Source: Cercospora beticola
Lineage: Eukaryota; Ascomycota; Dothideomycetes; Mycosphaerellales; Mycosphaerellaceae
Length of the DNA: 64,000 bases
Direction of reading: 5' to 3'
NCBI RefSeq assembly: GCF_033473495.1
Contig: NC_088936.1
Coordinates: forward strand, 2,170,001-2,234,000
Part shown: positions 1 to 9,759 of the stretch, piece by piece
Numbering within the stretch: position 1 is the stretch's first letter
Layout: every line of letters starts with the position of its first letter
Translations under genes and position numbers: made by a program
Notes under the pieces: generated by a model
What the model was told of the DNA's origin: nothing
Database searches by the model: none
The model's input: only the letters and a program-made list of their open reading frames with translations

Positions 1-1489
1 ACAACCTAATATAGGTTAAGGCTAATATAACTACTAGGTATAAGATAATAATCTACCTATTAGAAAATAACTAGGAAGAGGTCCTTAAGGAGAAATAAGC
101 TTTAAAGATATAAGAGAAGATAAGAGCTAAGTATAGCAAGGTATATACTATATATATAATAGTATATATCTAGGAGTTTATAAACTTTTAGATAACTAAG
201 GATATAATAATTAGAAAAGCATAGGTATAGCTAGCTAGTATAGTAAGAAGGATTATAGAGGTAGACCCTTAGGAAGTATACTATAAGAAACTAGAGAGGA
301 GACTTAAGCATCTCCTTAATAGCTTACCTAAAGTATACTAAAGCATAAAGGATATAATCCTTACCTAGTAGTCTATAGTATATAAAAGTATACTATAGCT
401 ACTAGAATCCTATAAAGCTAGACTAAACTAGTCCTAAGAAATAGTAATATTTGCTAAGAGTAGAGGCATATAATATATAAAGCTAAAATACTACCTTTAT
501 AGAGAAGAGCATTTTAGAGGTATTACTAAGTATCTATATCTTAATAAAGCTAAGAGAACTATTAACTTAAAATAGGCTAATAGAGTAGAGAAGAGAAGAT
601 TACTACTTAGAGAGAGTATCTTTAGAAGGAGATCTTTACTAAATAGAGAAGTATTAAAAGAAATAGTAAAGAAACTTAACCTAAAAGTCTAATCTCTTAA
701 GAAGAGATAAAGCTTAAGGAAGTTTTCTAAGAAAGTATATACTACCTAAGAAGATATAGAACCTTCTATAGTATCTAAAGTATCCTAATCTCTATTAGAG
801 GATAATAATATTAATAAAGTTATATACTTAACTATAGAAGCAAAAGGCAAGTATATACTATTAAAATAGCTACTTAACTCCTATACTTTATTATATATAA
901 CTAACTAAGAATTACTTTTTAGAGAACTAAAACCTCTTTAGAGGAAAAAGTAGATTAAGGTTAGGAGGGGCTATCTAATAGCTATATATATAGGAAATAT
1001 AGTAATAGATAGGAAAAGAGGAAAATAGATTATTCTTAAGAATATTCTCTTCGTATCTAGCCTAGGAGTAAATCTTGTATCTTAGAGCTAATTTAGCTAG
1101 TAGTATAGTATTTAACTACTAAAATTTATACTTATTTTATTATCTAGGAAACTAGTTATCTAGATAAAACTATTAGAAGGAGTACTATTTATTAAGGAGA
1201 TTAATAATATATTATAGAAGCTTATAATATTATACCTTAATTAAAATTAAGAGAATAAAGCCTATACCTTTAAAGTCTAAAAGAAGCTCTAAGAATAGTA
1301 GGAGCTCTAGTATAGAAGACTTATATACTTTAGAGAGAGTCTTCTTAGAAACCTATATAAAGTATCTAACTTAAAAGCTTAGATTTCTATTCTAAAGGAG
1401 TACTAACCTTATAGAGTATACTCCTTAGCAAAGATAAAGAAATATAGAGAGAAGGAAACTAAGAGAAAACTCTAGAGGTTATTACTTAT

Positions 1490-2230
1490 TTCTATCGATA
1501 TCTATAGACCTTTACCTATCTTAAGATTAGGATATAAATAGTAGCTTAAGATTATTAACAACTTCTTAAGAAAGAAATAGACTTTCCTAATAAAGTCTAG
1601 AGAAGATATACTAAGTATCCTTAGAGACTAGAAGATAAAAGCTAAGCTATAATTAGGAAACCCTCTCTAGATTATAAGGAGTAATAGAGCAAGAGAGCTT
1701 CTTACTATACTAAAGTAGTAGGAGAAGGAATATAGAATTTCCTTCTATATAACTAAAGTATATAACTCTATCTAGAATAGAGTAGTTAAGAGGTTAATCT
1801 AAACCTCTAAAGACTATATAAAAGCAATACTAGAAGATACCTATATACCTATTAAATTCTAGCTAGAAGTATTAGTAGCCTATATAGTTATTAGAAATTC
1901 CCTTCCTAATAGCCTAGAAATTAATAGATTTAAAGTATTACCTAAGGAAGCCTTCTTAGGTATTTAACTCTTAGTATTATACTTTAGAGTTTAGAGTTAT
2001 AAAGCAGTAGTCTATATAGATCCTAAGTCCTACCTAGCTAGAATAAGATTAGACAAACTAATAAATAGAAGCAAAGATACTATATTTATTAGGTATATTC
2101 CTAATACTACTAAAATATAGCTCTTCTAGGAGCCTAATATAAGGGCTATTAAAGCCTATAGCACTACTACTTAGTTTAAGTATAAGAAAGGAGGAGATAT
2201 AGAGCTAAATATTCCTAAGCTTAATTAAGC
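1490..2230 (+). pseudogene. Copia integrase core remnant
   Basis: In one frame the stretch reads as an rve-type integrase core: an SIDIYRPLP segment carrying the first catalytic Asp, then IIRSNRARELL where the second Asp position reads Asn, then YNSIQNRVVKR around the expected catalytic Glu region (Glu replaced), followed by the typical FRVQSYKAVVYI and KYKKGGDIELN stretches. Stops are TAG or TAA at expected Gln/Trp positions. The Asp to Asn and Glu to Lys/Arg changes are what C to T on the opposite strand would give. This is a dead copy. Confidence 0.8.
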
Positions 2231-2979
2231 AAGTAGTATACCTATTAGAAACCTAGTTAGCAGACCTCTAAAGAAGCTAATAGTAGTTATATCTTCTATA
2301 GCTACTATACTTATAGCTATAGTAACTAAACCTATAAGTCCTAACTAAATACTCTTTATATAGTTACTACCTCTACTAAAGGATAAGGAGGAGTACTAGA
2401 GAATAGAGGATCTAGAAGAAGAAAACTCTAGGGAACTATAACTCTAGTAGGAGAAAAGTAGAACTACTAAACCGCCTAAGTTAAGCTAGGAAATTAATAG
2501 ACAAGCTAGTCCTAGTACTAGTAGGAGACTATATTTAAAAGCAAAAGGATTAACTTATATATAGTAGGACCTATAAGGATATAAGGATTAGGAGGGGAAC
2601 TAAGACTAAACCTATAGCTAAAAGAGAAGGAGATCTATCTTAGATAAAGGACTAGGCCTAGAGCTAAAAGCTTATAGTATAGTAATAAAATAAGTACTTT
2701 AGAAGAAATAGAGAGAATATAGATAAGAGGAGGAGCTAAGTACTAAGCACTATAGAGCATTTCTTAGCTAAGTCTAAAGCTAAGAATAGGAGTAGATTTA
2801 GGAAGCTCTATTAGAGGTTTAAGAATCTATATTTATAGTAATTGCCTCTTAAGTCTCTATATAGAGATAAGAGGTACCTATTCTAAAGTCCTATAAAGAG
2901 GCAATTTAGGATCCTAAATAGAGATATATATAAGAGGATATAGTCTAAAAGGAACTAACTATATTAAGAAGTAATAATA

Positions 2980-3860
2980 TCTAGATAGAGGTTATTCTAC
3001 CTAAAGGAGCAAACCTTATTATATCTAAGTAGGTATTTAATATAAAGAGATTAATTAGTAGAGCTATTAAGAAGTTTAAGGCAAGACTAGTTATAAGAGG
3101 TTTCTCTTAGAAGTTTAGAGTTAATTTCTAAGAGACCTTTATACTAATAGTTAGGTATAATACCTTAAAGGTATTTATAGCTATAGTTTATAAGAAGGAT
3201 CTAGAACTTTACTAAGTAGATATAAACAATATATTTACTAAGAGTAAGCTTTAGGAAGAAATCTTTATAATTCTACTTCTAGGAGTTAAGATTCTACCTA
3301 ATACGGTCCTATAAATCCTAAGAAGCCTATATAGACTAAAGTAAGTAGTAAGAGACTAGAACAAACTCTATATCTTAAAGTTAAAACAGATTAGGTTTAT
3401 ATAATTAGAAGTAGACCTATACCTTCTTATCTACTAGGAAAGGAATATTCTAATCCTAACCTATATAGATAATATTCTAATTATAGTACTAAAGCTAGAA
3501 GATATACTTTAGTTTAAGGAATAGCTAGGCAAGGTATTTAAGATTAAGGATCTTAGAGAACTAGAGAAAATCCTTAGGATAAAGTTAATAAGAGATAGAT
3601 AAGCTAGGATTCTAAAGCTTAATTAGAAATACTTTATCTAGGAGAACTTTATAAAGCTAGAAATAACTAAGGAGATAGCTAACCTAACTCTCTTACTAAT
3701 AGATAGTTATAATAGCTTAAAACTAATAGGCTTATATAATAAGAGAGGGAATAAGATAGAGTACTAAAGCTAAACTAGTACCTAGATATAGCCTATAGTT
3801 ATAATAAGACTAGACATTGCTTTCTCTCTTAGAAGGTTAAGCTTATATATCTTAGACCTA
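2980..3860 (+). pseudogene. Copia reverse transcriptase remnant
   Basis: The frame shows VFNIKRLISRAIKKFKARL near 3030, the hallmark start of the Copia RT domain (RVT_2), then the active-site region near 3455-3480 reading LTYIDNILII. Family members carry YVDD there, so the second catalytic Asp has become Asn. Multiple TAG/TAA stops interrupt the frame. It belongs to the same degenerate element as the integrase upstream and the RNase H downstream. Confidence 0.85.
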
Positions 3861-3929
3861 ACTAAGAGGTATATATAAGCTCTAAAGAAACTAGTAAGAT
3901 ACCTAAAGTTATCCTAAGACTTAGAATTA

Positions 3930-4460
3930 ATATTTAGGAGAAATAGAAGAAGCCTAATAGGATATTTAGACTCTAACTATATAATAGATAAAGTAGATAG
4001 AGTCTTAATCCTTAGGAGCATCTTCTTCCTTTACGGAGCTCTAGTTTCTTAGATAAGCAGGAAGCAAAAGTCTATTATAATATTAATAATAGAAGCTAAG
4101 TATATAGCTATAAATATATATATAAAGCAATCTTAGTTCCTAGTAGTACTCTTAAGGGAGATAGACTATATAGAGTTAGTAGGAGAATGCCTATTCTAAC
4201 TAACTATAAAAGTATATCCTAATATAGTAAAAGAGCTAAGGCTAGTATAAATTATAGGAGATAACTAAGTAGCTTTAACCCTTATTAAGGATATATATAC
4301 CTATAAGAGATCTAAATATATTAATATTATATATAACTATATTAGATATCTCTAGCAGTAGAGGAAGGTTATAGTAGAATATATTCTAATAAAAGAGATA
4401 GTTGCTAATAGCCTAACTAAACTAAAGAATAGGCTATAGTTTTAGGAGTTTATAAGACAA
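3930..4460 (+). pseudogene. Copia RNase H remnant
   Basis: The frame reads GYLDSNYIIDKVDRVLIL, matching the Copia RNase H start (D-S-D-W/Y-A-G-D region) with Asp/Ala/Gly changes, then LVS*ISRKQKS, EAKYIAI and the C-terminal SKYINI..NYIRYL and VANSLTK segments. Order and spacing are canonical. Stops and D to N changes are RIP-type. The same segment occurs again in inverted orientation at about 5985-6381. Confidence 0.85.
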
Positions 4461-4650
4461 CTCTAACTTATATAAGGAAAGGCAAAAGATTCTAGCTCTA
4501 AAGAGATTAGTTCTAAGCGGAGGAATAAGACATATAAATAGAAGAAAGTAACTAGAAAACCTACCGCTAGAGTTTTTAGTTAGAAACTCTATCGATAGGG
4601 TTTTTAGTCGTTTTAATCTAATTCGTATAGCTATATATAGAGATAGACTT

Positions 4651-5154
4651 AAATGCAAGAAGGCAGGTAGAAGACTATCTAGCCTAAGTAGGAGTATTAG
4701 AAAGTATAGTCTAGTTAGATATTCTAAGGGATACTTTAGAGATTAGAATTAGGTAATATAGGTTATATAATACTAGGTTATATAACTTAGCTAATACTTA
4801 TCTTAGGAGTAAGATATAACCTATAACTAACTAATATAATTAACTCGGTTAGTTCCTACTTATTATCTCTACTTCTACTACGTTATACCTATCCGACGAG
4901 TGCCTACGAGAATATAATTCAACAAATATCTAGAATAGTAGTAAGTATCTTTATAGGTAGCTCTAAGTATAGTATAGAGTTAGATAGCTTATATTAGATA
5001 CTCTACTTTTAGACTTAAGGTTTCTAGAGAGCTCTAGAGTAGGAGATTAGTCTACCCTAGAGTCTCCTATTTAGATAAAAGGCTCCTAGTAGCTAATTAT
5101 CCTAGTATCTATAGAGGTACTACTATTCCTTTCTTCTATTTCTACTATCCTTAC
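4651..5154. repeat. RIP-mutated sequence between the two Copia copies
   Basis: The interval holds the tail of the first Copia element: positions 4680-4770 match the reverse complement of about 5500-5620, so they are shared 3' or LTR sequence. A more CpG-containing patch follows at about 4840-4930 (cctatccgacgagtgcctac). I see no gene and no intact LTR boundary. Confidence 0.6.
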
Positions 5155-5491
5155 TCTTTCTTATTAAAGCCTTCCCTTAGGTATACTTAGTTCCTCCTCT
5201 TTAGCCTATTTAGAGCCTAGGTTACTACTCTAGCCTCTAGACCTATAGTAGTATTTATAACCTAGAAGGGCTATCCCGTAGTCGAGTATTAGAATCTTAT
5301 AGTAGTTATACCGCGCTAGCGTCGTCTTCGTATTCTTAGGAGCTCTCTAATCTCCCTAGGTCGAAATTCTAGACTTTTTGTTACTTTCTTCCTATCTCTA
5401 TAGGTATCTAGCCGCCCTATACTTTACTAGTATAGCCGAAGCTATCTATTTCTACCTACGACTACGTAGAGGTATATAATAGGACTTCGTA
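5155..5491 (-). repeat. Inverted-repeat arm 1
   Basis: The reverse complement of 5376-5491 is nearly identical to 6382-6500. Shared landmarks are ctacgaagtcctattatat, cgtagtcgtaggtagaaat and agtatagggcggctag. Outward of that core the two arms remain recognisably related but diverged, with shared gctagcgcgg and gctagagtagtaacctag, for roughly another 220 bp. The arms face each other around a Copia 3' fragment. The repeat family is not identified. The frames are too damaged to assign a domain. Confidence 0.75.
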
Positions 5492-6381
5492 GATATAACC
5501 TAGTATTATATAACCTATATTATCTAATTCTAATCTCTAAAGTATTTCTTAGAATATCTAACTAGACTATACTTTCTAATACTTCTACTTAGGCTAGATA
5601 GTCTTCTACTTATATTCCTATATTTAAATCTATCTCTAAATTATAATAAGTTATTAGGTACTATAGTTATATAGTTAGAGCTATATACCTAATCTATTTT
5701 AGTTTAACTCCTTAGCCTAGTATTATATATTCCGTAGTATTATTAATACTAGAGTATATACCTTTTATTTCTTCTCTAGACTTTTCCTTTTTAGACTATA
5801 TATAGATTCCTAGATCCTAATTACTTATTATATATAGCAAGCTACTTCTTCTATAGTATAACTCCTAGGCTTAGTTTTATATATACTATAGTATCTCTAA
5901 TACTATAGTATATATCTTTTATTAATTATCCTAAGGTCTAGAGTTTAATTTATAGTTAGAGTATAAATCTTTTACCTTTCTCTATATAAGCTAGAGTTAT
6001 CTTATAAACTCCTAAAACTATAGCCTATTCTTTAGTTTAGTTAGGCTATTAGTAACTATCTCTTTTATTAAAATATATTCTACTATAACCTTCCTCTACT
6101 ACTAGAGATATCTAATATAGTTATATATAATATTAATATATTTAGATCTCTTATAGGTATATATATCCTTAATAAGAGTTAAAGCTACCTAATTATCTCC
6201 TATAATTTATACTAGCTTTAGTTCTCTTACTATATTAGAATATACTTTTATAGTTAGTTAGAATAGGTATTCTTCTACTAACTCTATATAGTCTATCTCT
6301 CTTAAGAGTACTACTAGGAACTAAGATTACTTTATATATATATTTATAGCTATATACTTAGCTTCTATTATTAATATTAGC
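5492..6381 (-). mobile_element. Inverted 3' fragment of a second Copia copy
   Basis: The reverse complement of 5985-6381 aligns with the RNase H region of the first element (4090-4450): the same SKYINI, NYIRYL and VANSLTK landmarks are readable on the minus strand. About 5492-5985 corresponds to its post-RNase H tail, with a shared segment to 4680-4770. The fragment stops abruptly at both ends against the inverted-repeat arms, so it begins inside RNase H and has lost everything upstream. It is RIP-degenerate. Confidence 0.8.
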
Positions 6382-6720
6382 CTACGAAGTCCTATTATAT
6401 ACCTCTACGTAGTCGTAGGTAGAAATAGATAGCTTCGGCTATACTAGTAAAGTATAGGGCGGCTAGATACCTATAAAGGTAGAAAGAAAGCGATAAAAAA
6501 AAAGTCTAGAAATCTATAGAAGTATATACCGGGCGAACTCTAACGAACACTATAAACTAGAGCTAGCGCGGCTAGAACTAATATAAGATCTAGTACTAAG
6601 AGACTAGACTAGAATCTCTAGATAGTAAATTCTATCCTAGACTTAGAAGCTAGAGTAGTAACCTAGTACTAAAATAAGCTAAAGAGAAGGAAGGAGTATA
6701 CTATAATTAAAGCTTTAAAG
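6382..6720 (+). repeat. Inverted-repeat arm 2
   Basis: This is the partner of the arm at 5155-5491, starting with tacgaagtcctattatata exactly where the Copia fragment ends. The first roughly 115 bp match the other arm almost perfectly. Beyond about 6500 similarity falls, although gctagcgcgg (near 6574) and gctagagtagtaacctag (near 6650) are kept. The two arms plus the enclosed fragment make a palindrome-like unit of about 1.5 kb. Confidence 0.75.
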
Positions 6721-7470
6721 TAAAGTAGAAAGAGTAGAGAGGAGTATAGGATAAAGTAGCTAAAACTATAAAGGAAAACGTCCTAGTCTAGGTAGAAGGT
6801 AGGATAATAAGCTAAATAAGAGGCCTAGAAACCTCTTAGGAAGTACTCTAGAAAGAAAGAAGGATATATCTCTATATACTAGTATATACCTCTAGTACTA
6901 CTAGGTTTAACTACTTATTCTAAGGGATTAGGAACCCCGTCTATAGAGCCTATTTGCCTACTAGGTCCTATAGTAGAATTATATAATAACTAGTAGAACT
7001 ATAGGAATAGAGATATTTATCTAAGGTCTAGCTCTTCTAGATATCTTATAACTAACTCTAAAGGCAGAGTATCTAATAAAAGCAACTCTTATTCTATATT
7101 TAAAGCTACCTATAATAGAAGAGCTAGTTTAGAATACTACTACTTAATATAATTTCTATAAATATAGGTTATATAACTTAGATACTAAGTAAGGTAGAAA
7201 GTTTAGAGTAGGAGTATAATATTAGAGAGAGCTTCTACTATAGACTAGTAAGAAAGAGTTAGATATAAGATTAATATAAATACTAGCGTAGAGACTAGGA
7301 CTATATATATAGGCTTAAGTCTCTAAGCTAGTAGATAAGAGGATTAGGCTCCTAAGTAATAATAATATAAGAAATAACTAAGGAGAACTACTATAAAGGA
7401 TCTAAACTATTAAGATAACGCAAATTGTCCTAAGGAGAACTAGAAACTATAGAAGCGGCAGGCTATATAG
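6721..7470. repeat. RIP-mutated sequence, no recognisable domain
   Basis: AT-rich, CpA-depleted sequence continuing from the inverted-repeat arm. Reading frames in both directions are broken by TAG/TAA stops. On the minus strand the part from about 7200 rightwards may still belong to the mutated helicase-like gene that enters from the right, but I could not align it with confidence. Nothing else is recognised. Confidence 0.5.
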
Positions 7471-7479
7471 AGCTTACTA

Positions 7480-8549
7480 TAAAACATAAAGATATAAGAA
7501 GGTTTTTCTACTAGAGTACTAGTATAAGAGCTTTTCTATCTACGAAAAATATAGAGCGTACTACTTACTCTAGTTAAAAGAGGTAGACTAGCGTATAAGA
7601 ATTTATCTATCTATCTATCTATATTATTACTATTATTATTATAATAAGATCTATATTCTAATAAAATACTAGAGAGATCTTAAGCGAATATAAAAGTAGT
7701 AATAGAAGTATCTAGATTTATATAGCTAGTAGTAGTATAAGTCTCTAGTAGAATAATAGCGAGTTATAGAATCGTCTTAATAGTTCGTATATAGCGTTTA
7801 CTAGTATAGCTAAAGTACGAAAAGTCTAGAAGAGAGACTAAGTTTTCGGCGATAGCTTATAAAGCTAGATTAGCTATACCGGAATAGTTTCTATCTAGTA
7901 TTATAGTAAGAATAGTAACGGCCGTCTCGATCGTTTTATACTCTTTTCGAGCTAAGAGGCCGCGTACTAGAGTAGCGAAGACGTTCGAGCCTCTCGCGCC
8001 GTTAATACTATATAAAGTATTAAGCAATATAGTATACTAAGTTTCTATAACTATAGATTATAAAACGGACTTATATAAGAGAATCTTAAAGTAGGGAAGC
8101 AGAAGGGTATTAACATACGTCTCTAGCCTATTATTATTTATCTTCTCGAAGTTCTAATCGAAGATCTGTCGGACGCGTAGCAAGCCAAGCTCCTCTCCGA
8201 GTTTGGAGATAACAAGCTGCATATTCTCGGCACTTGACTCAACAAGTTTGAGCGTCATCTCCAAAAAGTTTTCGAGCTCATCACCGCTGAGTGGTCGGCT
8301 CTTTCTCGTCTCCACTGGAAGACAGAAAAGCCATCTCTTGCGCAGATCGGCGAACTCGTCCTTTTCAAAGGCTGTGCGAACCGGGCCGTCTGTTTGGACG
8401 CATGGTGGACCATGGGCTTTCGACTTATGATGTTGCTTCCGCGCAGAGGAAGAGCTGCTAGTAGCGGGCCACTCGTGCTTGTATATGCAGTTTTCACCAC
8501 GCCGGCACTTCTTACCGGCCTCGAAGTAATCGCAGATGCCTTTGGCCAT
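7480..8549 (-). pseudogene. CCCH zinc-finger / NFX1-type helicase-like gene, 5' end intact, body RIP-mutated
   Basis: The ATG at 8549-8547 opens a GC-rich frame starting MAKGICDYFEAGKKC. A C-x8-C-x5-C-x3-H zinc finger is present (Cys6, Cys15, Cys21, His25). The frame reaches its first stop, TAG, at 8156-8154, exactly where the composition turns AT-rich. Continuing in the same frame into the AT-rich block, protein-like sequence goes on to about 7650 with seven TAG/TAA stops at plausible former Gln or Trp codons. Recognisable stretches include RLETYVNTLLLPYFKIL, IAENLVSLLDF, KRYIRTIKTIL and FIFA*DLSSILLEYRSYY. From memory of the family these correspond to the region before the helicase domain in fungal NFX1-type zinc finger proteins (ZNFX1/Hrr1 group), ending near the FVFR..LPG.LS..GPRHDND motif. 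The helicase and NFX1 fingers are not visible. Other CCCH families remain possible for the first 130 codons. Confidence 0.72.
7602..7645. repeat. TATC/TATTA microsatellite
   Basis: A short run of TATC units (atttatctatctatctatct) is followed by ATTATTACTATTATTATT. It lies inside the mutated host gene on the minus strand. The minus-strand reading frame that is continuous from 8549 appears to shift at this point, so slippage in the tetranucleotide run may have added a frameshift to the RIP stops. Confidence 0.85.
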
Positions 8550-9003
8550 GCCGCGCAAATGACGGGGCGCCGGGCTCCGTGAGGGCGCACGTATTGTTCA
8601 GTCGAGGGTTGCGTTGATCGTGACCGTATTGTCCCAGCGCGGTTTGTCGCGAGGGAGAGAAGGTCGAAAGTGCTGTGTCTTCGCTGACGAATGTGTTGAT
8701 GAAAGGGGAGAGGTATGAGCTTCGGAAGAGCAAACAAGAAGTTTCTGCCGCAACGCGTCAGCGAGACAAAGCGCGCGGTACAAACGGCGCTGCATGTGAA
8801 GGCGAGAAGCGACGCAGAAGAGGCGCATTCGATAAGCAAACAACTGCTGGCTGCCGGCGACACATGTTGTCTCCGAATGGGCGAAAAGCTTCACTTCAGA
8901 TGATGCACAACAGGAATACTGTTGATCAGTCGACGAGTCTCATCGCGTGCATATTCGACCCCCGTCCAACTTGTCGCCACTCACATCACCTCCCTTTCTC
9001 TGC
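8550..9003. other. Intergenic region upstream of the mutated CCCH gene
   Basis: Normal-composition sequence that would contain the promoter of the minus-strand CCCH gene starting at 8549. Several short overlapping frames exist on both strands but none has a convincing start or domain. No RNA gene or repeat is seen. Confidence 0.6.
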
Positions 9004-9759
9004 TCAAGCGCGCGCGCAGAGAACTTCCACCGAAGCTCGGAGCCATCGCAACAGCTGGCTGATCTCATCGTTCAGTTCGGCTATCTGGACTTCTGGAGCG
9101 GTGCGATGGCGTAAGCTTGTCGACAGCAACGAGGAGATGGTCCGGGACAATCAAACGAACGCTGCTGCTATCAGTTGCCTCACATAGGTAGAGTCAGATT
9201 CAAAAAGCGGTTCTCGATGCGCGTGTCATCTCGTGGCCCAGGCGCCTTGTGGTAGTCCCTCATGCTTCGAGGCACACATTGACAAGGATAGCATTCAGCA
9301 GAATGATAGTTAGTTCCAACATAGTCGGTTTAAGACTCCTTTCAGCTTGTGTGAGCGCGTCTTCATACCTTCACTTGTGACGAGCTCGTTTGATGCAAGA
9401 TGCGGGCTCTCGTTGTATCGCGATGCAGCGAAACATTCTAGGCGGCAAGCCGCTCGCAGCAGTGCGAAGATGCGATGTTCCAGACCTGGAGGCATGGCGG
9501 CGAGAGACAGGGTAGCAGCAGCGGTGCTCTCAAGCAGCACGAGGTGAGAGGTGAGGTGAAGTCTGGACTGCTCGGCTGGAATGTCGGAGATGCCGCGATA
9601 GTCTCGGCGCGCCTGAGGTGAGACAGCAGGCGTCGGGAGCCCTGCATTGATGCTTCCCACCGCTGTCACGCACATCGGCGCTGGGTGGAGGAGCGGTGCG
9701 TGGTGAATGCGGCTGCCGGTAGTGCTAGAGGACGTTGGAGTGCCACGTCGGTCGGACAT
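9004..9759 (-). CDS. Putative multi-exon protein of unknown function (model uncertain)
   Basis: The ATG at 9759 opens a frame (MSDRRGTPTSSSTTGSRI...) that runs about 134 codons with a disordered N-terminus and then a helical, Leu/Ala-rich segment (LVLLESTAAATLSLAAM, EHRIFALLRAACRLE). It could read unspliced to a stop at 9310. A GTATGA 5' splice site near 9358 and further downstream blocks (DDTRIENRFLNLTLP, then QIAELNDEISQLLRWLRAS ending in TGA at 9006-9004) look coding and can be joined by a GTGAGG...ACAAG intron, giving a longer three-exon protein. The first acceptor site is ambiguous (a weak GAG acceptor fits the frame). I do not recognise the family. A spurious call is possible. Confidence 0.35.

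Larger units (their letters stand above)
1..4650 (+). mobile_element. Ty1/Copia LTR retrotransposon, RIP-degenerate, 5' end outside the window
   Basis: On the plus strand the order is protease, GAG-pre-integrase, integrase, reverse transcriptase, RNase H, which is the Copia (not Gypsy) order. Readable landmarks are a protease C-terminal stretch near 970-1090 (VSSLGVNLVS), a zinc-binding HRRL...CxxC-type GAG-pre-integrase segment near 1300-1450, the integrase core near 1490-2230, the reverse transcriptase near 3000-3850 and RNase H near 3930-4460. All frames carry many TAG/TAA stops, so the element cannot encode proteins. The 5' LTR and most of gag must lie left of the window. The 3' LTR should begin after about 4500, but I could not define its ends because no second intact LTR copy is visible to compare with. 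Confidence 0.88.
1..8153. repeat. AT-rich, RIP-mutated repeat block
   Basis: This is a continuous AT-rich isochore with almost no CpA/TpG dinucleotides, while CpT and CpC remain common. Reading frames of transposon proteins run through it, interrupted only by TAG and TAA where Gln or Trp codons are expected, and Asp codons at catalytic sites read as Asn. That is the pattern left by repeat-induced point mutation (C to T in CpA on either strand), known from Pezizomycotina. TGA is nearly absent, as expected if TG has been converted to TA. Patches at about 4840-4930, 5270-5480, 6385-6600 and 7400-8150 keep more CpG, so the block is a mosaic of sequences with different histories. The right edge near 8153 is sharp: sequence with normal composition follows at once. 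No intact gene is present inside. Confidence 0.93.

Noticed and set aside
1..8153. A centromere or telomere-adjacent tract
   Set aside because: AT-rich, but it contains a readable Copia element and a host gene body, and no telomere repeat was seen; a RIP-mutated transposon block explains it.
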